A DNA stretch of 64,000 nt from Rhynchopus sp. YZ270_cl-10 (Eukaryota > Euglenozoa > Diplonemea > Diplonemida > Diplonemidae), in NCBI GenBank assembly GCA_964035575.1, contig OZ037890.1, positions 1 to 64,000 of the forward strand, read 5' to 3'. The notes under the pieces were generated by a model that saw nothing but the letters and a program-made list of their open reading frames with translations, was not told the origin of the DNA and made no database searches. The position numbers and the translations under genes were made by a program. This document shows positions 30,889 to 40,765 of this stretch, in pieces (position 1 is the stretch's first letter; each line of letters starts with the position of its first letter).

Positions 30889-31977
30889 TCAAGACAGGTG
30901 TGAGATGTCAACAATCTGAACACCCACATTCTCACCGTACATCACCGCTCCGCCACAGCTGCTGATTGCAAGGCCGTAACTGTACTCGCCACCAACTTCA
31001 CGGTGCAAGAGTTGCTTCCCTGTTGACATGGACCACAAACACAATATTTCAGAAGAGTGCGCAGCAACAATGTCGTTGGACACAGCAACATCACTCCAGT
31101 CGTTTTCTGAGACGTCTTCAAATACACATTCACCTGTTTCAATGTTCCAGACACGCACACAGATGTCTGTACACGCTGCTACGAAACGCTGGTTTGGTGT
31201 CAGTGCCACATAATTAACAACAGAAGGGCATGTCAGAACAAACACCTGCACCCCTGTTGTGTAGTCCCACACAGTGACGTCTTTGCTGTTCTGCCCAAAC
31301 ATCGCCACCCTGTCGCCTGTCACAACCATCACGTACAAGCACTCCACAATGTGGTCCCATTCATGCACAACAACGCCTGTTGCAATGTCCCACACCTGCA
31401 AACCCTTGCTCTGGCAGCACGACAACAGCTTTGTTCCACAGGGTGACCATGCTGTGGCCCACTTCTCATCACCTGCTTCGCCAAAGGAGTGCACCAAAGC
31501 ACCTGTCTTCACGTCATGAACTTCAGCACACTGCGTGTCCTTGTTGACGCATGAGATCCACGAACTGCACGGTGAGAATGCTGGGTTGCGAGAATAGTCG
31601 CAAGGGAAGTGGTACAAGCACTCATATGTTTCCGTGTCGAAGACGGACATATCCTTCTGACACCGCATCACTGCAAGGTACTTATCACACAGTGACAGCG
31701 TGAGCGAGAATGTGTAATCCGAACCTTGTATCACCCCAGGAGTGATGTTGGCACCAGTGTAGTACAGCTCAACGGCACATCCCTCATCCATCACCGTGTC
31801 GCAGATGCGCAAGTCGTCGTTGCCGATGTCGCCACCGCCTTTCATCCGCACACCAACACCCCGAGCACGTGGCACGCCAAGCTCCGCAAGAAGCTTCCCC
31901 TTCACCTGTGCAAGGGTGGCGCTCCCGTCCACTTCTATCACACAGCTTGCAGACTCGAAGTGTCCTGTGATGTCCAT
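30889..31977 (-). CDS. Ubiquitin-like / WD40 repeat protein, copy 1
   Basis: 362 aa from MDITGHF (ATG at 31977); the leader carries CACCTGTCCCCTCCCCACAG, a near-ideal acceptor. Residues 1-75 form a ubiquitin-like domain (CVIEVDGSATLAQVKGKLLA, then GGGDIGNDDLRICDTVMDEG). From about 85 to the end come about six or seven WD-type blades: FDTETYECLYHFP, VHDVKTGALVHSF, LQVWDIATGVVVHEW, VTVWDYTTGVQVFVL, VRVWNIETGECVFED, LCLWSMSTGKQLLHR. The blades probably close a beta-propeller that binds a partner, with the N-terminal domain as a second interface; the partner is unknown. The next gene upstream is a paralogue, and a broken third copy lies at 10.7 kb. Confidence 0.88.
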   Translation of the reverse strand: MDITGHFESASCVIEVDGSATLAQVKGKLLAELGVPRARGVGVRMKGGGDIGNDDLRICDTVMDEGCAVELYYTGANITPGVIQGSDYTFSLTLSLCDKYLAVMRCQKDMSVFDTETYECLYHFPCDYSRNPAFSPCSSWISCVNKDTQCAEVHDVKTGALVHSFGEAGDEKWATAWSPCGTKLLSCCQSKGLQVWDIATGVVVHEWDHIVECLYVMVVTGDRVAMFGQNSKDVTVWDYTTGVQVFVLTCPSVVNYVALTPNQRFVAACTDICVRVWNIETGECVFEDVSENDWSDVAVSNDIVAAHSSEILCLWSMSTGKQLLHREVGGEYSYGLAISSCGGAVMYGENVGVQIVDISHLS

Positions 31978-32335
31978 GTTCAGAATTAACCAGGGGGGTA
32001 GCTCTGTTCTGTGGGGAGGGGACAGGTGTGTGTGGGGTGCAGAGAGAAGAGGGGCGGTGCTTGTGAAACAAACGAGATTTGTTGTCATTTGCCAAACAAA
32101 AGATACAACTCCTCACCCAGTTAGCGTGCTACTCCCCTTCCCACACCATGACAGGTGGTTGTGTTTCGTGTGCAAAAGTCACAGCGGAACGGCGAGGTCC
32201 CTATTGCACCTACCCACTCCCACAACGAGAGACATGTGCATCATGATTTACGTATCTTCCCGCTTGGAGTTACCCAGGCTAGCTGCAGGAATGGGAAGCA
32301 AAATTAGATGGCACCGCTGCGTTGTGGAAATGGGT
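31978..32335. other. Spacer between the UBL-WD40 paralogues
   Basis: The first ~70 bp (31978-32050) match the leader of the second copy, including the acceptor region. The remainder is unique with no feature recognised. Confidence 0.6.
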
Positions 32336-33427
32336 TCAAGACAGTTGGGTGATGCAAACAATCTCAACATCCTCATCCCCTGCGTACATCACCACACCAC
32401 CACAGCTGCTGATTGCAACACCGTAAGTATTCTTGTTCTCAAATTTACGATGTAATAGTTGTTCCTCTGTTGAAATGGACCACACGCACAATGTACTGGA
32501 AGAGTAGGAAGCAACAACGTCGTTGGACACAGCAACATCCGTCCAGTCGTTTTCTGAGACGTCTTCAAATACACATTCACCTGTTTCAATGTTCCAGACA
32601 CGCACACAGCTGCCGCCACACACTGCAATGAAACGCTGGTTTGGTGTTAGCGCCACATACTCAATATTCAAAAGGCATGTAAGAACAAGTATCTCCGCCC
32701 CTGTCGTGTAGTCCCAGATGGTTACTCGGTTGCTATTAACTGTAAATGTCGCCACCCTGTCACCTGCCACAACCATGCCGCGCTCGCACTCCACAATGTT
32801 GCCCCATTCACGCACAACAACGCCTGTTGCAATGTCCCACACCTGCAAACCCTTGCTGCAACACGACAACAGCTTTGTTCCACAGGGTGACCACGCCGTG
32901 CCCCACCTCCGAGAGGCGCCTGCTTCACCAAAGGAGTGCACCAATGCACCTGTCTTCACGTCATAAACTTCGGCGCGCTCCGTGTCCTCGTTGACGCATG
33001 AGATCCACGAACTGCACGGTGAGAAGGATGGTTTACTGGGAGAGACGGAAGGGAGGTGGCACAGACTCTCATGTGTTTCCGTGTCAAAGATGAACGCTGT
33101 ATTTTCGCACATCCACATCACCACGACGTACCTATCACATGGGGAGAGTGTGATGGAGTACTTATCCTCCGCATCGTGTAGCACCCCAGGAGTGATGTTG
33201 GCACCAGTGTAGTACAGCTCAACGGCACATCCCTCATCCATCACCGTGTCGCAGATGCGCAAGTCGTCGTTGCCGATGTCGCCACCGCCTTTCATCCGTA
33301 CACCAACATGCCGAGCACGTGGCACACCAAGCTCCCCAAGAAGCTTCCCCTTCACCTGTGCAAGGGTGTCGCTCCCATCCACTTCTATCACACAGCTTGC
33401 AGACTCGAAGTGTCCTGTGATGTCCAT
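32336..33427 (-). CDS. Ubiquitin-like / WD40 repeat protein, copy 2
   Basis: 363 aa from the ATG at 33427, preceded by the same leader and acceptor as copy 1. An in-frame extension to 33682 is untranslated leader plus upstream sequence and was not used. Residues 1-75 match copy 1 closely. The propeller part shares the blade signatures (VYDVKTGALVHSF, LQVWDIATGVVVREW, VTIWDYTTGAEILVL, VRVWNIETGECVFED, LCVWSISTEEQLL) but differs more in the loops and in the second blade (MCENTAFIFDTETHESLCHL). Tandem duplication with later divergence of the propeller surface is the simplest reading. Confidence 0.88.
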   Translation of the reverse strand: MDITGHFESASCVIEVDGSDTLAQVKGKLLGELGVPRARHVGVRMKGGGDIGNDDLRICDTVMDEGCAVELYYTGANITPGVLHDAEDKYSITLSPCDRYVVVMWMCENTAFIFDTETHESLCHLPSVSPSKPSFSPCSSWISCVNEDTERAEVYDVKTGALVHSFGEAGASRRWGTAWSPCGTKLLSCCSKGLQVWDIATGVVVREWGNIVECERGMVVAGDRVATFTVNSNRVTIWDYTTGAEILVLTCLLNIEYVALTPNQRFIAVCGGSCVRVWNIETGECVFEDVSENDWTDVAVSNDVVASYSSSTLCVWSISTEEQLLHRKFENKNTYGVAISSCGGVVMYAGDEDVEIVCITQLS

Positions 33428-34598
33428 GTTCAGGGGGGTAGCTCTGTTCTGTGGGGAGGGGACAGGTGTGTGTGGAGTGCAGAGAGAAGAGGGGTGGGTG
33501 GTGCTTGTGTCCACGAGATGGCGCACTCTTTGGACACCTAAAAACCAAAGGTACTGTTGTGATGGTGACAGTGGTCCGTAATGCGTCCCAGTCTCAGACA
33601 CATACACTCGAGGGTTGCCACCTTCACACATGCTTGGCTTTCCAAAGATGCCGCATCGTCGCTGCACAGAGGCAACCCACACATCCCTTGGCCCAACATA
33701 TGTGGGCGTGGTTAGGAATTGCTTTTCAGAAAAATGAATATCACCTCAAATCCTTGGTAAGGGTAGCGCTGCTCACCCTGACAGAACATCTTGGTTGCGA
33801 CGGCAAGAGAGTACGTAGTGAAGGAAGAGACAAAGGAACATACTTCTCACCTGCTGCGGGGGACCGATGTTGTTACGCTGGAAACTGGAAGACAAACTGG
33901 TAGAACAATGCGTGCTTTTCTTTTGTCTTTTTTCGTTTTGGTTGCGTTGACAAATAGAGTGGTTTGCGTTGACGCTTCCACATACACACACATTGGGGCC
34001 ATATTCTGAGCAAGAATTACCCCTACTAGTTATCAAACACACACACACACACACACTATCTCTCCCCTGTTGGGTGGTGTTGCGGAGCACGGTTTGGGTG
34101 AGTGAACGACGTGCCACTTTCCGCTCACAAAGTAGTGCGCGTAATAATGACAATTCTAAACAATGGAAGTTAGATGCGAACGCTGGAAACGATCGCAGGG
34201 CAGTAAAAATAAGAAAACTTGTGAGATGGATGTGTCTCTCGCACATCACATCACATAAAGAGAAAGGCGGAAAGAGCACGCACACAGCGTCCCCCTCCTG
34301 TCGAGCAGACAAGGCGTATATTTCTTTTTTGTCCCGAGGCGAGAAATGGGAGAAAAAAAAGACAAAAAAAATGCACCACAAAAAAGGGAAAAACTCACCC
34401 CAAGCACAAAAATCAGAAGAAATTGGGGAGAAACAAAACTATTTCGAAAAAAACTACATTGCACGGAAGCACCCTACGGGGAGGTTTTTTTTTCCTGGAA
34501 GTAAAACGCACTATTTTCTGAACTCACAATTTAGTTTTTTTTTTTGCAGCGACAAATCGCCTTCTTCATACGAAGAACTTACTATAATCACATATCTT
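33428..34598. other. Intergenic with repeat copy 2 and A-runs
   Basis: Contains the ~210-bp direct repeat (33703-33915), half of an inverted-repeat element (about 33982-34034) and a hairpin module GATGTGTCTCTCGCACATC at about 34225. No gene could be supported. Confidence 0.6.
33703..33915. repeat. ~210-bp direct repeat, copy 2
   Basis: Partner of 29285-29490 in the same orientation, with small insertions (AGACAAAGGAACA in place of CGGAGCA) near its middle. Confidence 0.85.
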
Positions 34599-35378
34599 TC
34601 ACAGATCCACCACAATGGGAAGGTTCACTGGGAGCCACTTCCCGTTCACAGTGCAGACGGTAGCTGAGGGGACACCATCGACAGACGCAACCCCGTACGA
34701 AGCGTGGTTGTGTCCACCGACGTGCAGACGTGGCTTGGCAGTGGCTAGCACTGCACAGAGCGGCTCGCACCCGACGGCGGACTGATGCGTGATGACGATG
34801 TCCATGCCTGCAGGCACGTCTGCGAAGAGGTTCGCCTCTGACTCCTTTGCCTTTGCCGGGCGTTGGAAGGATGCGTGCTTGCCTCTTGCCCATGCCTGCC
34901 CATAGGAGCAGGGTGTGCCGTACACAGCCAGCCCCTCCACGGTGCACTGTGTGTGGCATAGGTAGCGCGTCTTCTTCGAGACGGCAGAGAGGAGTTGCTG
35001 CACGCGGTCTGCGCCAAGACGTTCAAAGGCGGGGTCATGGTTGCCGGCAATGACCACCACGCTGGTGCAGGGCTGTGCCTCGCACCACTGCGCCAGATGT
35101 CCGACAATGTCCTCATCTGAAGCCTTGGAGTATTGTGGACTCACATCGCCCCCAATAATCAGTAAGTCCGCAGGCGGGATGCACACCCGCCCCTGAAACC
35201 CGTGTGTATCCGATATGCTCACCACGCGCTTCCCGTTGCGCCCCCGAGAGGGCACGGCCTTAAGCTCTGCATGGGTCAGCTTCTGTGTATCCGTCCCCAC
35301 CCCCTGCCAGTACAGCACTTCTTCTCCCTGTGCGGTGTCACCTACCCATGCGCTCTGCACGCTAGCTAAGATGCCCAT
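34599..35378 (-). CDS. Calcineurin-like metallophosphoesterase
   Basis: 259 aa. All five metal-binding blocks are present: SDTHG (D57, H59), IIGGDVS (D78), AGNHD (N113, H114), ITHQ (H198) and GGHNH (H223, H225). Length and spacing resemble the small MPPED1/2-type class, whose members hydrolyse phosphodiesters in vitro; the natural substrate is unknown. No signal or membrane segment is visible, so it is probably cytosolic. The ATG at 35378 lies 20 nt after a long pyrimidine tract ending ATTACACCTCAG. It sits between the WD40 pair and the giant surface protein. Confidence 0.92.
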   Translation of the reverse strand: MGILASVQSAWVGDTAQGEEVLYWQGVGTDTQKLTHAELKAVPSRGRNGKRVVSISDTHGFQGRVCIPPADLLIIGGDVSPQYSKASDEDIVGHLAQWCEAQPCTSVVVIAGNHDPAFERLGADRVQQLLSAVSKKTRYLCHTQCTVEGLAVYGTPCSYGQAWARGKHASFQRPAKAKESEANLFADVPAGMDIVITHQSAVGCEPLCAVLATAKPRLHVGGHNHASYGVASVDGVPSATVCTVNGKWLPVNLPIVVDL

Positions 35379-35555
35379 TTTTTATAGTGCGGTGTGCTCT
35401 GAGGTGTAATAGGGAGAGGAGAGGAGAGGGGAAGGAAACGTGGTCAATATGCCCATGCTTTGTACATTGTTTTCCTACGGCAAAGAACAAAAAAACACTG
35501 TTTCAATGAAACCGAAGCCATGAGTCAAAAGGAAGCTTTGAAATAATCATGAACA

Positions 35556-38500
35556 TCACAGCCAGACTGCAGGGGGTTTCTCTATTGACGAAGGGTCAAC
35601 GAGACACACCGTTGGCCCTGCTGTCGCCTCCCTCTGCCTGTACTGCGAACCCACCAGCCTTGCACCTAATCCATCACGGTAGTGGTTGGCGCTTGGAGAC
35701 ACCGCAAAGGAAGGGTCGCCTTCGCTCACTCCGCCGCTCTGCTTCTCTTGCGAAGCGAACCCCACGAAAGAGCTCTGCCCCGGCCACTCTAGAGGGTTCC
35801 CTGATGTCCACATGGCATCTGGTGGAACCTCGCTGCGTTCCTCAGGTACGTCGTCTGGGTGGTCTTTCTTCGTTTTCACCTCCGCCCATACGTTTGGGGT
35901 GCCGTTCGATGAGAGCGCACCTTCGGTTCGTTCACTTCCCCTGGGAGACCCTGGCTGTGTGGTGTCGTCTCTGTCGCCTCTGTCGCCGTGGCTTCGCTCT
36001 CTCGGTTCTCTATTTTCTCTATTTTCGTTGTCCTCTTTGGGGTTAAGAAGTGCCGCCTCAGATTCATCAGGTGTGTGTACTTTGCGGTAGCACACCTTTC
36101 GTTTGACGCAGAACACCACAACACACACCAACGCTAATAACACCGCAAGGACCACAAAGAACGACGCACTCCCCACAAAGGCGTCATCGCTGTCCTCTTC
36201 CAACACATCTCTTACCACCTCAGCGCACACCGACATTGTCACATTGTATGCACAAAACGCAGTACTGTAGGGTGGGTCACGTACCCCCTGCACCTCCGCC
36301 TCCCCCTTCAGTGCACAGTACGTCTCCCCCTGTAGGACCCTGCACGGTGTGCTCTGGAGGTGCCATGCTTCGATGCCGAGCCTGCTGCACACAGCATCTG
36401 ACACATCGTTGCACGGTGTGGTTCCTGCACAACAGGATGCTATCTGAAGCAGAAGGCTCTGCACTTCTGTGGTGACAGACACCACGGCGAGGAGAGAAGA
36501 AGGTGCGGCAGGTACGTTGCTACAGCGGGAGGCAAGGAAGAGTGGGTTGGTTGGGCTGCCACATGTGTGCAGGTCGTGGAGGTGGAGGTGCAGGGTGTGC
36601 AGAGGTGGGTCTGTCTCTGCGACAGTAACATCCAGAGCATTGCCAAAGTACCGTGCTACTTCGGTACTGCCATTCACAACCCCGTTGGAATGGGCGCCAA
36701 ACGCAGTGGTCTCGTACACACCGTAGGCGGTCTTGAAATTTTCGATATCAAACCCATCTAAGACATCTTCCAAGACCAACGACGCACGCATGCCCATAAG
36801 CACATCCATCTGGCGTGACGCCGTGGCGTCAACACTGTTCACATCACCACGCCATTCCAAGGTGACCAGGTTTGGGGAAGACGGGACAACCCCCAACGCT
36901 GTGTCCAACGCAGTGAGAACAGCTCCCTGCAAGAAGTCGGTGCGAAAGAGCTCTGAGAGACGTCTCTGCAGCACGCTCCTCCCTGCTGCAGCTGAGGACA
37001 CTGCGTTGCGCGCGAGTTGGAAGCTGACCCGGATGTTCCCTGACTCTACTGAGACCGTCTTCGCTTCTGGTGTCCCCTCCAGCATGCATGCCACGTCACC
37101 AAAGAGCTGTACCAACCCAGGCACTGCAACACGCACGGACACATCCCCAACCGAGACACCAACCACCTCTGCTATGCTTGCCCGCACTGCGGTCTCCACC
37201 TCCACCATATGGTCGCCCACACCCCATAGCATTGCCTCCAGGAGAATGCCAAACTCTGGCAACCCTTTCACCGCATCCCACCGTTGAAGCCGTTCAGACT
37301 GGGGCATGGTTTCGCTCTGCTGTGCCTCCTGTGCACGCGCCGTGGCGAGCAGCGCTGCTGCAAGCGACGTTGTGTCGATCTGTGCAGCAAGACGCACACT
37401 GTCGAACACCAGCACCCCCGGTACTGTTGCGTAGACCAAAGGCGGTGGGGGTGGGTACCATAGTGTGTCTGGCGCTGCGGGGAACACATCGCTGAGAGAG
37501 ACCTCCGTCTCCATACGGTAGAGCTCTGAGAGAAACGCGACCGACGCTGCACGTGTTCTGCACAGTGCAGAGTCTGTGGTGGCGGTGGTGGGGAGCACCT
37601 CCACACAGAGCACGATGCGGCGTGGTGCCTTGAAGAAGGTGGACACAATGCGTTGCTCCCTATGCACCCTTGCCACCTCGTCTGCCTCCAGCTGCGCCGC
37701 ACCCCGCCCACCCCACTGCAGCAGCGGGTCCGTGCGGAGTGCCTCCCAGTACCCCTCTGGTGTGAGCAACTCCTGTACCTCTGGGTTGAGGACCTCGGCG
37801 TAGCCATACCCCGGGTGTGCTGTTGGTGTGTGTTGGTTGTACGACGTGGCGCTGGTGAGGAAGGAGTGGAGGAGGAAGCCTTCGGGCGTGTCGGGTATCA
37901 TCTGCGCCTGGTGGGGCGGGGAGGTGCCGAAGGTTGCGCGGGTGGCGTTGTGGAGTGCGGTTGTGGTGGATGTGTTGGTAGCGTTCACCACACCACTGTG
38001 CACAACAGACGTCACCTCCACAGAGGCACAAAACCGTACCTCCTCTGGTGACAGAGCCCGCATATCCACCGCCACGTCCACCTTCGCCATCGCAAACACA
38101 TCAAGGTGCAGATGCACGGTCACCCGCCCCACCTCAACCCGATACAACGCAGCGAAGTCCCTCCCCAACGACTCCACCAGGAGGTTTCTCTTGACAAAGT
38201 CGCCGCCCACCCGAGAGTGCTGTGTGGTGTTCGAATGGAACAGTGCCGTCAGTGCGGGGCGTTCTCTTGCCCCCGTCTCTGGTGTCACTATGTAGAGTCT
38301 GCACAACAACGCTGTCTCGACGTTCACGGACGTTGCAAGGTAGGTATTGTTCAGCGCCAAGGAGCCCAGCACCGACACTGCTGGCTTGGGGTCGGTCACG
38401 GCGGAGATGCGTAGGGGGCTTTGTGAGAGGGAGGCGACGAGCTGCCAGACTCTGTCGCTGCTGGTGGTCCATGTGTTGCGTGTGTCGAGGCCGTAGAGAC

Positions 38501-39446
38501 TGCTGAGGCGCGTCTGTGTGTCTGTGCTGTGTGTGTCCTGCAGCACGGCCTCCAGGGTGTCCTCACGCACAGCATAACCCGCAAACGACACCTCCTCCCA
38601 AGGTACACCCAAATAAGCGGACAGCGCAAGCTGTGCACCGATGAAGTGCTCCCCACCCACCCCGAGGGGCCCGTTGCACAGAGAGTAGGGCGGCAGGCGC
38701 AGTGGTGTGCATGCACAGAGGCGGTCTGCTGCACGCCGTGTGCACTCATCGAACGCCAAGGACCGCAAGGTGGCGACGTGGAATGCAATGGGAAGACCGT
38801 CGGGCTGTGTTGTGGACAACGTAGCGTTGGTGTCCAATGTGGCGTAGTGTGGTATGCAGGGCACCGCAGCGAAGAGAGGTGGGAACACGGGGAGGAGTTC
38901 CAAAGACTCGGACACAGAGAGAGACAGTGTCGGGGACACAGTGTACGATGCTGTGTGGGTGGCAGACAGGGACAGTGTTGCTGTCACAGAAGCAGACGCG
39001 GTCATGCTGTACGACGGTGTTCCCGACAGCGTTGCTGTGACGGACGCTGTGGCTGACGTGGTACGCGTCGCAGTCTGACTTGCCGTCACACTGAGCGAGC
39101 CTGACACACTCTCACTGCTTGAAACCGTTGCCGACAAAGACCCACTACGCGACAGCGTGCCCGACGCCGTCTGCGTCTCTGTTGTGGACATCGTTGGCGT
39201 GGCTGTCCATGACGGTAGTGTAAACGTCGTTCCCGTCGCTGTGGCCGATAGGGACACAGAAGAAGAAGGAGTCTGTGTCCAGGACGGCGTTGGTGTAAGT
39301 TTTAGTGTCAGTGTCGGTGTCACTGTCGGTGTCATCGAAGATGTCATTGACGGTGTCATTGAATGTGTCACTGTAGGTGTCACTGTAGGTGTCACGGTGT
39401 TCGACGCCTGCACCACAGCGTGCAACAGAGCTGCCAACACCAACAT
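35556..39446 (-). CDS. Large Thr/Ser-rich type I surface protein
   Basis: 1,296 aa from the ATG at 39446 (the codon before it is GTG). The N-terminus is a signal peptide (MLVLAALLHAVVQAS). Residues about 16-180 are a mucin-like stalk of T/S/P repeats (TVTPTVT, then SASVTATLSLSATHTASYTV), likely heavily O-glycosylated. A globular ectodomain of about 900 residues follows, with paired cysteines and NxT/NxS sites (for example NATNTSTT). A single membrane span near 1130 (SFFVVLAVLLALVCVVVFCV) leads to an ~150-residue charged cytosolic tail (KEDNENRENREPRERSHG). Thr/Ser-stalk surface proteins of this style are, as I recall, common in free-living bodonids. Short upstream ATGs lie between the possible acceptor (CAGGGCAG) and the start and might reduce translation. 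Confidence 0.85.
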   Translation of the reverse strand: MLVLAALLHAVVQASNTVTPTVTPTVTHSMTPSMTSSMTPTVTPTLTLKLTPTPSWTQTPSSSVSLSATATGTTFTLPSWTATPTMSTTETQTASGTLSRSGSLSATVSSSESVSGSLSVTASQTATRTTSATASVTATLSGTPSYSMTASASVTATLSLSATHTASYTVSPTLSLSVSESLELLPVFPPLFAAVPCIPHYATLDTNATLSTTQPDGLPIAFHVATLRSLAFDECTRRAADRLCACTPLRLPPYSLCNGPLGVGGEHFIGAQLALSAYLGVPWEEVSFAGYAVREDTLEAVLQDTHSTDTQTRLSSLYGLDTRNTWTTSSDRVWQLVASLSQSPLRISAVTDPKPAVSVLGSLALNNTYLATSVNVETALLCRLYIVTPETGARERPALTALFHSNTTQHSRVGGDFVKRNLLVESLGRDFAALYRVEVGRVTVHLHLDVFAMAKVDVAVDMRALSPEEVRFCASVEVTSVVHSGVVNATNTSTTTALHNATRATFGTSPPHQAQMIPDTPEGFLLHSFLTSATSYNQHTPTAHPGYGYAEVLNPEVQELLTPEGYWEALRTDPLLQWGGRGAAQLEADEVARVHREQRIVSTFFKAPRRIVLCVEVLPTTATTDSALCRTRAASVAFLSELYRMETEVSLSDVFPAAPDTLWYPPPPPLVYATVPGVLVFDSVRLAAQIDTTSLAAALLATARAQEAQQSETMPQSERLQRWDAVKGLPEFGILLEAMLWGVGDHMVEVETAVRASIAEVVGVSVGDVSVRVAVPGLVQLFGDVACMLEGTPEAKTVSVESGNIRVSFQLARNAVSSAAAGRSVLQRRLSELFRTDFLQGAVLTALDTALGVVPSSPNLVTLEWRGDVNSVDATASRQMDVLMGMRASLVLEDVLDGFDIENFKTAYGVYETTAFGAHSNGVVNGSTEVARYFGNALDVTVAETDPPLHTLHLHLHDLHTCGSPTNPLFLASRCSNVPAAPSSLLAVVSVTTEVQSLLLQIASCCAGTTPCNDVSDAVCSRLGIEAWHLQSTPCRVLQGETYCALKGEAEVQGVRDPPYSTAFCAYNVTMSVCAEVVRDVLEEDSDDAFVGSASFFVVLAVLLALVCVVVFCVKRKVCYRKVHTPDESEAALLNPKEDNENRENREPRERSHGDRGDRDDTTQPGSPRGSERTEGALSSNGTPNVWAEVKTKKDHPDDVPEERSEVPPDAMWTSGNPLEWPGQSSFVGFASQEKQSGGVSEGDPSFAVSPSANHYRDGLGARLVGSQYRQREATAGPTVCLVDPSSIEKPPAVWL

Positions 39447-39627
39447 CACAATGCATTTGAATCACATCTGCCCTGTTTGAGGATGGTCGGGTGTTGGGGT
39501 ATTTCTTTGTGTCACAAAGGGGGGATACAAAACTTTCTGTCGTTGCGACTCTTTAATCTTAACAGGCTAGTGGGGAGGAGGTAGGGAGGACACCGACAGT
39601 CACATGCCCTCAGGATCGCTTTGAACA

Positions 39628-39897
39628 TCACTCCTGCTGCTCCTGCTGCTCCTGCAGCTGTGCCCACAGCTCTTTGTACTTCGCAGTGCCGCCGATGATG
39701 GGGCGCTCCGCTGAGTCCGCGTGGACGGGGCAGAAGAGGGGGGGTGCCTTCACTTTGTAGGCTGGGTCGCTGAGGGCCTGTCGCTTGACGTCTTCGAAGG
39801 CTGCGTCGAGGAGACGGTCTGCGTCCTCACGTAGTGCGTCCATGTCGACGGGGTGGGCGGTGGTGGTGGTGGTGGTAGTTGTGTCGTCCTCTGACAT
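39628..39897 (-). CDS. Small acidic hypothetical protein
   Basis: 89 aa. A Thr run (TTTTTTTT) follows the start, then a helical acidic segment DMDALREDADRLLDAAFEDV, a short CPVH motif and a Gln/Glu-rich end (QLQEQQEQQE). No family recognised. A modest acceptor (ACGACACATGACAG) lies about 26 nt before the ATG. Accepted because it keeps the strand and composition of the neighbouring genes and has a plausible leader. Confidence 0.55.
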   Translation of the reverse strand: MSEDDTTTTTTTTAHPVDMDALREDADRLLDAAFEDVKRQALSDPAYKVKAPPLFCPVHADSAERPIIGGTAKYKELWAQLQEQQEQQE

Positions 39898-40394
39898 CGT
39901 GTGGTTGTTGTGTAAATGTGTCTGTCATGTGTCGTAGGTAGGGTGTGGGGGTGTGTGGAGGTTGGGATGAAAAAGTGATGTAGCCTGTTCCGTTATAAGA
40001 GTTGCAGAAAAATGTTGCAGCTTGTCGGGTGAAACCATTAAAAGAAAAGTTATCATACACAGGGCAGCATAGCAGTGATGTTAACGCCGGGTGCATGTGT
40101 GATACTTAAAGCAAATGAAGGTGGATAAGATAAGCCTTAAGCCGGATAAGCCTTAAGCCGTTGGGGGCTCAGGTATCTTAAACATGGTGTGCAGAAGATC
40201 TTAACTAAGTGGAGGTTTTCCCCAAAAACCCATCTTATCGTAGGTAATGTTTGCAAGATCGTAGTGAACTAAGATCAAAACAGAGGGGTTTTCACCCATA
40301 TAGGTAAGATCTTCTGAACACCATTTTAATAAAAACAACATGAAAGGAACGATGCGGTGCAGAGGTGGCGACAGACACGAAAAGTTGTATATTG

Positions 40395-40765
40395 ATTGAA
40401 TATGCCTCTACGCACATCTTAGGGGAAAAACAAAGAAATGCTGGTTAATGTGTGCCTCTCGCGCACATATAACAAAGTGAAGGTTGACACACATAAGCCT
40501 CATTGCAGGTATCTGCCACAAGGGGTCTGTATGTTGTCTCTCCCGTTGATGGAATCCAAAGAAAGAAATCAAGAAAAGTTTGCAAGATGAAGCAAGCCTC
40601 ATTGACCTTTCGTCACCAAACAAAAACTCGAAAGTGTTGAACACAAACGATTTTTTTAAGAAGATCAAAAAGAGCGGTTCTTAGGGGGATAGTGGAATCT
40701 GACATTCAGATCTCATGAACCTATTTAAAAGACGTAGATGTGCCCCTTCTTGCACATCTCATAAA
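40395..40765. repeat. Hairpin modules, GATGTGC-stem family, three copies
   Basis: Copies at about 40400-40420, 40445-40470 (TGTGTGC/GCGCACA, loop CTCTC region) and 40736-40759 (perfect 8-bp stem AGATGTGC/GCACATCT with loop CCCTTCTT). All are in the same orientation. Confidence 0.7.

Noticed and set aside
33428-33682. N-terminal extension of UBL-WD40 copy 2
   Set aside because: It crosses the shared leader and acceptor; copy 1 has the same leader without an equivalent extension.
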